Shown one piece after another: positions 1 through 5,686 of a stretch of 5,686 nucleotides of DNA (its first letter is position 1; the number at the start of each line of letters is the position of its first letter). A program made the position numbers and the translations under genes. The DNA comes from an uncultured Limosilactobacillus sp. (GTDB lineage: Bacteria; Bacillota; Bacilli; Lactobacillales; Lactobacillaceae), in assembly GCA_944326735.1 (NCBI GenBank), contig CALVFC010000098.1:1-5686 (forward strand). Reading direction: 5' to 3'. Under the pieces are notes generated by a model. It searched no databases, was not told the origin of the DNA, and worked only from the letters and a program-made list of their open reading frames with translations.

Positions 1-1060
1 CATCAGCCGCGTGCGGATGACCGATCTTTCGTGATGAAGCGGCCATCGATGCACGAATATCCTCATTTTCCATAATCTTATCTGCTTGCAGCAATAAAGC
101 CTTCGCATCAAGATGGTCTTCCGTAATCATCACCGCAGCATTCTTCCGAACCAGTGATTGAGCATTCTTGACCTGGTGGTTAGCGGTAACGTATGGACTT
201 GGAATTAAAATGGTTGGTACCCCAAGCGCCGTTACTTCGGCAATGGTCGTCGCACCGGCACGGGCAACTAATGCCGCAACTTTTGGCATTTTAGCAGGCA
301 TGTCTTTGATGTATGGAACGACCTTAACATTCTTGCCAATTGTGACACCGCTCAACTCTTGCTGAACATGGCCATAACGCTTTTGACCAGTTGCAAAGAT
401 CACTTGGTAAGGCCGCTTATTGAATTCTGGGATCGCATCAACGACCGTAGAATTAATCTTTGGTGCCCCTTGACTCCCACCGAAGATCATTAAAGTTGGC
501 AAGTCATCTTGCAAGCCGTATTCCGTCCATGAAAAATCACTCTGGGTTTGTGAAACGACTTGTTGAGCACGGGGGTTACCAACCAAGGTAACTTTGTCTT
601 CAGGGAACTGATCGCGAGCCGCTTCAAATGCAATGGCGATCTGATCAACATAACGGCTCAGGAATTTATTGGTAATCCCAACAACGCTGTTCTGTTCATG
701 GATAACGGTTGGAATATGTTCCTTGGCTGCTGCATAAAGGACTGCACCTGAAACATAACCACCGGTTCCTAAGACCACATCCGGTTTAAAATCACGAATG
801 ATTTTCTTGGCGTGCCGGACAGACTTCAAGAACAAATAGACAGTTTCAAAATTATAAAGAGACAGTGAACGTTTAAACCCTTGCATATGCATGGTGATTA
901 ACTTAATTCCTGCATCAGGGACAATCTTGGTTTCCAATCCCCGGGTGGTCCCGACGTATAAAACTTCGGTGTCCGGTTCAACTTGTTTCAAACGTTCAAT
1001 TAAAGCTAATGCTGGGTAAATGTGGCCGCCTGTTCCACCGCCTGAAACCAGTAATCGCAT
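1..1060 (-). CDS. murG: UDP-N-acetylglucosamine--N-acetylmuramyl-(pentapeptide) pyrophosphoryl-undecaprenol N-acetylglucosamine transferase MurG, 3' end cut by window edge
   Basis: MurG is a GT-B fold glycosyltransferase on the inner face of the membrane. It transfers GlcNAc from UDP-GlcNAc to lipid I, giving lipid II. Translating the minus strand from the ATG at 1060 gives 353 residues with no stop before the window ends. The family is usually about 360-370 residues, so only a short C-terminal tail should be missing. Visible motifs are the N-terminal glycine-rich loop [13 protein letters not shown] (7-19), GTGGYVSGA (98-106), HEQN (121-124), GNPR (161-164), the second-domain loop GGSQGA (194-199), RAGATTIAE (267-275, the usual UDP-GlcNAc-binding segment with its glutamate) and [11 protein letters not shown] (286-296). 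The start is supported by an AAAGGAG site 8 nt upstream and by a one-base overlap with the murD stop (TAATG), which suggests translational coupling. The neighbours mraY and murD act earlier in the same pathway. The identification is firm; only the C-terminus is unseen. Confidence 0.97.
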   Translation of the reverse strand, partial: MRLLVSGGGTGGHIYPALALIERLKQVEPDTEVLYVGTTRGLETKIVPDAGIKLITMHMQGFKRSLSLYNFETVYLFLKSVRHAKKIIRDFKPDVVLGTGGYVSGAVLYAAAKEHIPTVIHEQNSVVGITNKFLSRYVDQIAIAFEAARDQFPEDKVTLVGNPRAQQVVSQTQSDFSWTEYGLQDDLPTLMIFGGSQGAPKINSTVVDAIPEFNKRPYQVIFATGQKRYGHVQQELSGVTIGKNVKVVPYIKDMPAKMPKVAALVARAGATTIAEVTALGVPTILIPSPYVTANHQVKNAQSLVRKNAAVMITEDHLDAKALLLQADKIMENEDIRASMAASSRKIGHPHAAD

Positions 1061-2436
1061 TACTTTTGCTCCTTTCGTCCAGTTAATTTTTCTACTGCTT
1101 CAATGAATCGATCACCACGGACTTCAAAGCTTGGGAATTGATCCCAGCTAGCGTTGGCCGGTGAGAGCAGAATAACGTCACCAGGAGCGCTGACTTTCCA
1201 CGCTTCAGGGACAGCCGTGATGGCATTCTCACTTTCAATAATTGTCGGGATGTTAGCCTGTTCCGCAGCGGCTTTCATCTTGTCTTTGCACTGTCCAAAG
1301 ACAATAATTGCTTTTACATGTTCTTTAAAGTATGGAACCAGCCGTTCAAATGTGTAGCCCCGGTCAAGCCCACCAGCTAACAAAATTACCGGACGTTTGA
1401 ATCCTTGCAGGGCAACTTCGGTAGCTTCAATATCAGTCGACTTGGAATCATTGTAGAAAAGCCGATCTTTGTATTCCAAAACATATTGGAGACGGTGACG
1501 GACACCGCCAAAGCTCTTCAGGACATCCACGATTGCGGAATTCTGTACTCCACTTAACTTAGCCGCTGCGATTGCCGCCAGGGCATTTTCAACATTTTGG
1601 GGACCAATTAAGCGAATATCATCCGCATCCATGATGTACTCACCACGCCAGTAGATCTTGCCATCTTCTTCATAGGAGCCATCATGAGACTTGTTTTGAC
1701 GTGAGAATGGGACAATGGTTGCTTGCGACCGCTGAGCAATCTGTTGCCATTCATCACGATCCCAGTTCATCACCAGGTAGTCATCCTTCGTTTGATTGCG
1801 CGTAATGTTTAGCTTGGCATTAATGTAATTCTCACGTGTCTTGTGGTAATCAAGGTGATTGGAAAAGATATTTGTGATAATGGCAATGTGCGGGTGCAGG
1901 GTTGGCATTCCTAACAATTGGAAACTAGATAGTTCGGTGACCAACGTATCTTCAGTTGATAAGGTTGCTGCAACTTTGCTAAATGAAACACCAATATTAC
2001 CAGCATATTTAACTTGATGGTTAGAATCATGGGCCAACATTAATTGGGTCAAAGTAGTGGTCGTCGTCTTACCGTTACTTCCCGTGACACTAACTAAGTG
2101 GCCAGTGAACAGTTCAGCCCCTAATTCAGCTTCGGTGATAATTGGCGTATTCTTTTGAACAAATTTAGCTACTAGCGGATTATCATAGGGAATTCCTGGA
2201 TTTTTAACCACTAGATCAAAATTCCGGTCTGCTAGGTTGAGAGGGTTAGAACCAGTAATCACTTCAATCCCCAGACTCTTTAAATGGTCGACAATTGCTG
2301 GATCCTTCGGTGTTGCCTGATCGTTAGCAACAACTTGTGCTCCGGATTTTGCTAATAGTTCTGCTGCATTAAGGCCGCTAATACCAAAGCCTAAAACTAA
2401 TACTTTCTTATCTTGATACTGTTTTAATGTTTGCAT
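1060..2436 (-). CDS. murD: UDP-N-acetylmuramoyl-L-alanine--D-glutamate ligase MurD
   Basis: MurD is the cytoplasmic ATP-dependent Mur ligase that adds D-glutamate to UDP-MurNAc-L-alanine. The protein has 458 residues, a normal length for Gram-positive MurD. The N-terminal Rossmann-like UDP-binding domain shows VLGFGISG (14-21) and the KNPGIP segment (78-83). The central ATPase domain has the P-loop [10 protein letters not shown] (117-126, Lys123), TELSSFQL (167-174), the SNHLDYH segment (192-198) and a lysine in INAKLNI (Lys208) at the place of the carbamylated lysine of the family. [11 protein letters not shown] (278-288) follows. The C-terminal D-Glu-binding domain begins around the GVRHR motif (311-315) and contains NDSKSTD (329-335), GGLDRG (355-360), [10 protein letters not shown] (425-434) and RGDRF (440-444). 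NDSKSTD and the SPA(N/S)AS(W/F)DQF pattern separate MurD from MurC, MurE and MurF. The start follows a strong AGGAGG site, 14 bp after the mraY stop. The gene ends in a one-base overlap with murG. No anomaly is seen. Confidence 0.99.
   Translation of the reverse strand: MQTLKQYQDKKVLVLGFGISGLNAAELLAKSGAQVVANDQATPKDPAIVDHLKSLGIEVITGSNPLNLADRNFDLVVKNPGIPYDNPLVAKFVQKNTPIITEAELGAELFTGHLVSVTGSNGKTTTTTLTQLMLAHDSNHQVKYAGNIGVSFSKVAATLSTEDTLVTELSSFQLLGMPTLHPHIAIITNIFSNHLDYHKTRENYINAKLNITRNQTKDDYLVMNWDRDEWQQIAQRSQATIVPFSRQNKSHDGSYEEDGKIYWRGEYIMDADDIRLIGPQNVENALAAIAAAKLSGVQNSAIVDVLKSFGGVRHRLQYVLEYKDRLFYNDSKSTDIEATEVALQGFKRPVILLAGGLDRGYTFERLVPYFKEHVKAIIVFGQCKDKMKAAAEQANIPTIIESENAITAVPEAWKVSAPGDVILLSPANASWDQFPSFEVRGDRFIEAVEKLTGRKEQK
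1069..1075 (-). promoter_or_regulatory. murG ribosome binding site (AAAGGAG) inside the murD 3' end
   Basis: The minus strand reads AAAGGAG, then 8 nt, then the murG ATG. The site lies within the last codons of murD (the Arg-Lys-Glu region of its C-terminus). The murD stop and murG start share one base in TAATG. A good Shine-Dalgarno plus stop/start overlap supports this murG start and implies coupled translation, which is an inference. Confidence 0.85.
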
Positions 2437-2442
2437 GGAGAT

Positions 2443-2448
2443 CCTCCT
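2443..2448 (-). promoter_or_regulatory. murD ribosome binding site (AGGAGG)
   Basis: A full-consensus AGGAGG lies in the 14-bp gap between the mraY stop and the murD ATG, with a 6-nt spacer. It confirms the murD start. The sequence after it (CTCC at 2440-2437) could pair with the GGAG part of the site in a very short hairpin; this is noted among the findings. Confidence 0.88.
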
Positions 2449-2450
2449 GC

Positions 2451-3425
2451 TTAAATGTTAAAAATCAAAATTGAAGCAACCGCGATAATTGAAGCAACCA
2501 AGCCGACAATCCAAAAGACAATGTCAATCTTCCATTCACTCCAGCCACTCATTTCGAAATGGTGGTGGATAGGCGTCATCTTAAAAATTCTTTTACCAGT
2601 TAGCTTGAATGATGCCACCTGCATCATGACACTGGCGGTTTCACATACATAAACAATCCCAATCAACAGTAGTGACCATTCATGATGTTCCAATAATGAA
2701 ACGGCTGCTAATGAAGCCCCTAATGCCAGCGATCCCATATCTCCCATAAAGATCTTAGCTGGTTTATGGTTGTATGGGAAGAAGCCCAGTAGTGTCCCGA
2801 TAATAGCGACACAGAATAAAGCAATTTCTGAATACCCTGGTTGATTAATATTCATCAAAGCAATGATCAAGTAAGCCAGGAAGGAAATAATGGCTGACCC
2901 GGTAACCAGACCGTCAAGCCCATCAGTTAGGTTGACGGCATTTGAAAAGCCAACAATCCAAAAGATGATAAAGAGGCCGTACCACCAACCAACTTGTGAT
3001 GAACCGAAGCCCATCTGAAATCCTTCGTGTTGGTAAATAACGGTGAAGACCATCGCTGCAATAACCTGACATAAAGCTTTTTGCCATGCCTTAAAGCCTT
3101 CGTTCTGGTGGTGAAAGATTTTAATGCTGTCATCCCACATCCCAATTAAGCCAAAGACTACCAGGGTAAATAGCAGTGCCCACATGGTGTTAGACAGGAT
3201 CCCCTGCCATGCGGAAACAGCCAACAAGGTAATAACAGCTGAAATAATAAACAGGAGGCCACCCATGGTTGGGGTTCCCGCTTTCTTAGCATGCCACTTG
3301 GGACCTTCCTTACGAATTTGTTGGCCTTCATGCTTCGAACGGAAGTATTTGATTAATGAAGGCATCAATAAATAAGTAATCAAAAATGAACAAATCAGTG
3401 TCAATATGATTGGTAAAAAGCTCAT
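2451..3425 (-). CDS. mraY: Phospho-N-acetylmuramoyl-pentapeptide-transferase MraY
   Basis: MraY is the polytopic membrane enzyme that transfers phospho-MurNAc-pentapeptide from UDP to undecaprenyl phosphate, releasing UMP and forming lipid I. The protein has 324 residues, the usual size for Firmicutes MraY. Family signatures in order are [14 protein letters not shown] (43-56), the Mg-related Asp pair in GMWDDSIK (95-102, Asp98 and Asp99), [12 protein letters not shown] (162-173, Asp168 and Asp171), [18 protein letters not shown] (219-236, with the essential Asp229) and the triple histidine MTPIHHHFE (283-291). About ten hydrophobic segments can be picked out (roughly 3-22, 54-72, 80-97, 116-131, 147-163, 174-191, 201-216, 230-246, 250-265, 303-322), matching the ten-helix topology known for MraY. 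The ATG follows AGGAGGAGA with a short spacer, 16 bp after the transpeptidase stop. murD follows 14 bp downstream. The triple-histidine motif and the dcw setting rule out the related WecA/TagO transferases. Confidence 0.99.
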   Translation of the reverse strand: MSFLPIILTLICSFLITYLLMPSLIKYFRSKHEGQQIRKEGPKWHAKKAGTPTMGGLLFIISAVITLLAVSAWQGILSNTMWALLFTLVVFGLIGMWDDSIKIFHHQNEGFKAWQKALCQVIAAMVFTVIYQHEGFQMGFGSSQVGWWYGLFIIFWIVGFSNAVNLTDGLDGLVTGSAIISFLAYLIIALMNINQPGYSEIALFCVAIIGTLLGFFPYNHKPAKIFMGDMGSLALGASLAAVSLLEHHEWSLLLIGIVYVCETASVMMQVASFKLTGKRIFKMTPIHHHFEMSGWSEWKIDIVFWIVGLVASIIAVASILIFNI

Positions 3426-3430
3426 GTTCT

Positions 3431-3436
3431 CCTCCT
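3431..3436 (-). promoter_or_regulatory. mraY ribosome binding site (AGGAGG)
   Basis: The minus strand reads AGGAGGAGAAC directly before the mraY ATG, so the AGGAGG core has a 5-nt spacer. It fills most of the 16-bp gap after the transpeptidase stop and fixes the mraY start. The gap is too short to hold a terminator, so readthrough from upstream is expected. Confidence 0.88.
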
Positions 3437-3441
3437 AATTA

Positions 3442-5589
3442 TTATTGACGACTCGTGTACTGAACAGTCAGGGTCGTATTTGGTTTAACTTTATCATTAG
3501 CATTGATGCTCTGTTTAGCGACATATCCCGTCCCCGATTCCTTTAATTTAAGGTGAAGAGCAGCCGCCAACTGGTGAACATCAGCAGAACTCCAGTTAGA
3601 AATATCCGGCATCTTGTATTCACCACCGGTATTAACAATTATCTTTTGATTGATAACCGCTTTCGTATCGGGTTGTAAGGATTGAGATAGGACCCGTTTA
3701 CCTGATCCAACCATGACCACGGACAGGTGACGCTTATTCAGCGTATCATTAGCTGCTTGACTGTCTTGACCGACAACGTTTGGTACCTTAACCAAGCCAC
3801 TCTTGATTCGATGATGGTTACGGGACAAAACGAACTTCATCGTTGGGTTAAAGACTTCCGCCATCAGCTTAGTGGCTGGTTTGGACAAGTTATGTGGTTT
3901 CCGCAGGGTAACGTACATGACGTAACGGGGATGGTTAGCTGGCGCAATTCCAACAAACGAGTACAGATAATTACTATCACCGTTAGAATAACCACCGGCA
4001 CCACCAATTTGGGCAGTCCCCGTTTTACCAGCAATCTTGTACCCCTTAATCTGGAAGTCATGACCAAGTCCCTTTTGATCATACACAACCCCTTGCATCA
4101 TGTTAACTACTTTTTTAGCAGTCGATGCTTTGATTGGTTTGCCAACTTCCTTTGGTTTCACCTTTTGGATAGTCTTGCCGGAATTATCAGTGACCTTATC
4201 AATGATGTATGGTTTCATCATTTTACCGTTGTTGGCAACAGCACTGAACCCCTGCATCATCTGCATAACGTTGACGGTAATCCCTTGACCGAACGCTGTG
4301 TTGGCCTGCTGAAGGATTCCCTTAAATGCACTGTAACCACTGACTTCGCCATTCATCCCCTCAACATTAACTTTGTTGAACATCCCAAAGCGGGTTAAGT
4401 ACTTTTTCCAGGTGGCGGCACCCATATTTTGTTCAACATGGGCAAAACCAACGTTACTGGACAAATCAAAAGCATCCTTATAGGTAATGGTTCCCCAACC
4501 GGTTGACTGCCAGTCGGTCACCTTTCCACCGCCAAGGGCCCAGGTTCCCGAATTATAGGTTGCATTAGGATCAAAGTGGCCGGAATCAATTGCCGCACTC
4601 AAAGCAAACACCTTCATTGGCGAACCAGGTTCATATACATCTTGGACAAGCATGTTCCGCCAAATTGGGTTTTTCTTTGAACGCAGTGTTGGTCGCTGAC
4701 TAGCAGCTAAGATCTTACCCGTTTTGGCATCCATGACAACCGCCGTCATCGATTCAGCCTTGGAATCTGTGTAGACCTTAGAAAGTTTATTTTCGACAAT
4801 GTGTTGAACCTTCGAGTCAATTGTGGTGTGAACATTATCACCGTTAACTGCTGGTTTCAAAATGTGGTTACTATTAGCTAACCGGTAGCCATAGACATCA
4901 CGCTTGTCTTGCCGCAAACCGTTTTTACCAGTTAGTCGTTTGTTGAAGTAATTCTCCAACCCCAGTTGACCAACCAGTGTCATTTGACCAGTACTCTTAT
5001 TAGTTACCTTTGGAGCAGCTAACCCAATGATCTGGGAAGCAAACTCCCCTTCTGGATAACTCCGCGCGGGGGTGGCGATGAAGCCGATCCCAGGTAGTTT
5101 TTGGGCCTTAATTTTTTGCATTTTGGCAACAGATAGGTTGGCACCCGCGCTACCAAATTCTACTTGGTAAGACTGGCCCTTCTTAGATAGAGTTTTGAGG
5201 ATTTGTTTCCGCGGGATATTCAGGTATTTAGCAAGAACCGTGGCGGTGTGTCCCTTATCTTTGACGTACAGGGGCTTGCCACTCGAGGATCGCTGACTCT
5301 TATCAAGGACAGCATAGATGGTGTAGCGATTCGTATCCGTTGCCAACACCGTGCCGTTAGCAGCATAAATATTCCCCCGCCGTGCCAACACGGTCCGCCG
5401 TTGGGTGTATATCTGCTCTGCTTGGGATTTCAGGTTAACGTGCTGAACATCCTTAGTAATTGCAATATAAGCAAAACGAACGATAAATAGGGTAAACATT
5501 GCGACAACAATTAAGAAGAGCCATTTACCAAAGGTTTCCCGGTTGTTGTTAATACCACTATTTTTCGTTCGTTGAGACTTGTTATTCAT
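3442..5589 (-). CDS. pbpX: Class B division penicillin-binding protein (PBP2x/FtsI type) with two PASTA domains
   Basis: This is a D,D-transpeptidase that cross-links septal peptidoglycan outside the membrane as part of the divisome. The protein has 715 residues. A short basic cytoplasmic tail (1-22) and one membrane anchor (about 23-44) are followed by the pedestal/dimerisation domain (about 60-235), which includes RRGNIYAANG (70-79) and the YPEGEFASQIIG segment (178-189). The transpeptidase domain (about 250-590) has all three active-site motifs: SPMK with the nucleophile Ser323 and Lys326, SSN (377-379), and KTGTAQ (522-527). Two PASTA domains close the protein (about 600-655 and 658-712; PNVVGQ and PDISNW openings). 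This architecture is that of pneumococcal PBP2x and the equivalent lactobacillar FtsI/PBP; the gene name varies (pbpX, ftsI, pbp2B), so the symbol is less certain than the function. Its ATG overlaps the ftsL stop by one base (TAATG). The upstream AAGGAA is weak and distant, so coupling to ftsL probably matters. The motif after Ser323 is Pro rather than the Thr found in pneumococcal PBP2x. Confidence 0.97.
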   Translation of the reverse strand: MNNKSQRTKNSGINNNRETFGKWLFLIVVAMFTLFIVRFAYIAITKDVQHVNLKSQAEQIYTQRRTVLARRGNIYAANGTVLATDTNRYTIYAVLDKSQRSSSGKPLYVKDKGHTATVLAKYLNIPRKQILKTLSKKGQSYQVEFGSAGANLSVAKMQKIKAQKLPGIGFIATPARSYPEGEFASQIIGLAAPKVTNKSTGQMTLVGQLGLENYFNKRLTGKNGLRQDKRDVYGYRLANSNHILKPAVNGDNVHTTIDSKVQHIVENKLSKVYTDSKAESMTAVVMDAKTGKILAASQRPTLRSKKNPIWRNMLVQDVYEPGSPMKVFALSAAIDSGHFDPNATYNSGTWALGGGKVTDWQSTGWGTITYKDAFDLSSNVGFAHVEQNMGAATWKKYLTRFGMFNKVNVEGMNGEVSGYSAFKGILQQANTAFGQGITVNVMQMMQGFSAVANNGKMMKPYIIDKVTDNSGKTIQKVKPKEVGKPIKASTAKKVVNMMQGVVYDQKGLGHDFQIKGYKIAGKTGTAQIGGAGGYSNGDSNYLYSFVGIAPANHPRYVMYVTLRKPHNLSKPATKLMAEVFNPTMKFVLSRNHHRIKSGLVKVPNVVGQDSQAANDTLNKRHLSVVMVGSGKRVLSQSLQPDTKAVINQKIIVNTGGEYKMPDISNWSSADVHQLAAALHLKLKESGTGYVAKQSINANDKVKPNTTLTVQYTSRQ

Positions 5590-5686
5590 TATTTATTAAC
5601 GTTCCTTACGCTTGAATTATGATCCGCCAGTCCATACTTCTTAGCAGCTGATTTCAGTTGCGATTGACTTGTCATTTCGGCAATTG
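5589..5686 (-). CDS. ftsL: Cell division protein FtsL, C-terminal 31 residues only (5' part beyond window)
   Basis: FtsL is a small bitopic divisome protein that works with DivIC/FtsB and DivIB/FtsQ to recruit and activate the septal synthase. Only the end is present: an open frame of 31 codons and a TAA stop at 5591-5589, reading in from the right window edge. The peptide contains EMTSQSQLKSAAKKYGL and ends SSVRNVNK. This resembles the (E)LTSQSRL...AKKxGL...NVRNVNK tail recalled from lactobacillar FtsL. The transmembrane helix and coiled coil would lie outside the window and cannot be checked. Position supports the call: in Firmicutes dcw clusters ftsL lies directly before the division PBP, and here the two share one base in TAATG. 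The fragment is short, so the identification rests on this tail plus gene order. Confidence 0.87.
   Translation of the reverse strand, partial: IAEMTSQSQLKSAAKKYGLADHNSSVRNVNK
5602..5607 (-). promoter_or_regulatory. Weak, distant ribosome binding site (AAGGAA) for the PBP gene
   Basis: The best purine-rich stretch before the transpeptidase ATG is AAGGAA, inside the last codons of ftsL. About 12 nt separate it from the start, which is longer than the 5-8 nt seen for the other genes in this window. With the TAATG overlap, initiation may rely mainly on ribosomes finishing ftsL. That role is an inference. Confidence 0.5.

Noticed and set aside
168..365. Short plus-strand open frame opposite murG
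   Set aside because: The minus strand here encodes the conserved second domain of MurG with intact motifs. The plus-strand peptide resembles no family and is a shadow.
3426..3441. Possible terminator or promoter between the PBP gene and mraY
   Set aside because: The gap is 16 bp and almost all of it is the ribosome binding site. There is no room for a stem-loop with a T-tract or for a -35/-10 pair between the genes.
3727..4398. A 223-codon open frame on the plus strand, antisense to the PBP gene
   Set aside because: It lies wholly opposite the conserved transpeptidase domain coding sequence. Its translation is rich in His, Trp, Leu and Thr with no recognisable domain. It is best explained as a reading-frame shadow of the real gene.
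5203..5490. A 95-codon plus-strand open frame opposite the N-terminal part of the PBP
   Set aside because: It is fully contained within the PBP coding sequence on the other strand, and the peptide shows no family motif.
5596..5613. An alternative end for the upstream gene in a different frame (...Arg-Lys-Glu-Arg-stop)
   Set aside because: That frame meets another stop a few codons earlier. The frame ending in TAA at 5591-5589 stays open to the window edge and gives the FtsL-like tail.

Overview
The window is a compact piece of the division and cell wall (dcw) cluster of a low-to-moderate GC Gram-positive bacterium. It is most likely a lactic acid bacterium of the Lactobacillaceae. The evidence is the gene order (ftsL, a PBP2x-type transpeptidase with two C-terminal PASTA domains, mraY, murD, murG), the strong AGGAGG-type ribosome binding sites, and protein sequences that read like lactobacillar homologues. 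The exact genus cannot be fixed from the sequence alone.

All genes lie on the minus strand, so transcription runs from the right edge of the window to the left. In that order they are: the last 31 codons of ftsL (5686-5589, cut by the window edge); the complete division transpeptidase gene (5589-3442); complete mraY (3425-2451); complete murD (2436-1060); and murG (1060-1), which is open at its 3' end and lacks only the far C-terminus. The gaps are 16 bp (pbp-mraY) and 14 bp (mraY-murD). The ftsL-pbp and murD-murG junctions are one-base TAATG stop/start overlaps. No intergenic stretch is longer than 16 bp. I see no promoter, terminator, RNA gene, repeat or mobile element, so this looks like the interior of one long polycistronic unit.

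The genes form one pathway. MurD adds D-glutamate to cytoplasmic UDP-MurNAc-L-Ala. MraY moves the finished phospho-MurNAc-pentapeptide onto undecaprenyl phosphate at the membrane to give lipid I. MurG adds GlcNAc to give lipid II. The PBP2x/FtsI-type enzyme cross-links the peptides at the septum, where FtsL is part of the divisome complex that positions and activates septal synthesis.

Every catalytic motif I would expect is present and intact, and I see no frameshift or foreign insertion. This is an ordinary core-genome region, and I found no undescribed system. The few points worth a second look are small: a proline right after the catalytic serine of the transpeptidase, a degenerate N-terminal pedestal motif in the same protein, its poor Shine-Dalgarno at a coupled start, and a tiny possible hairpin over the murD ribosome binding site.
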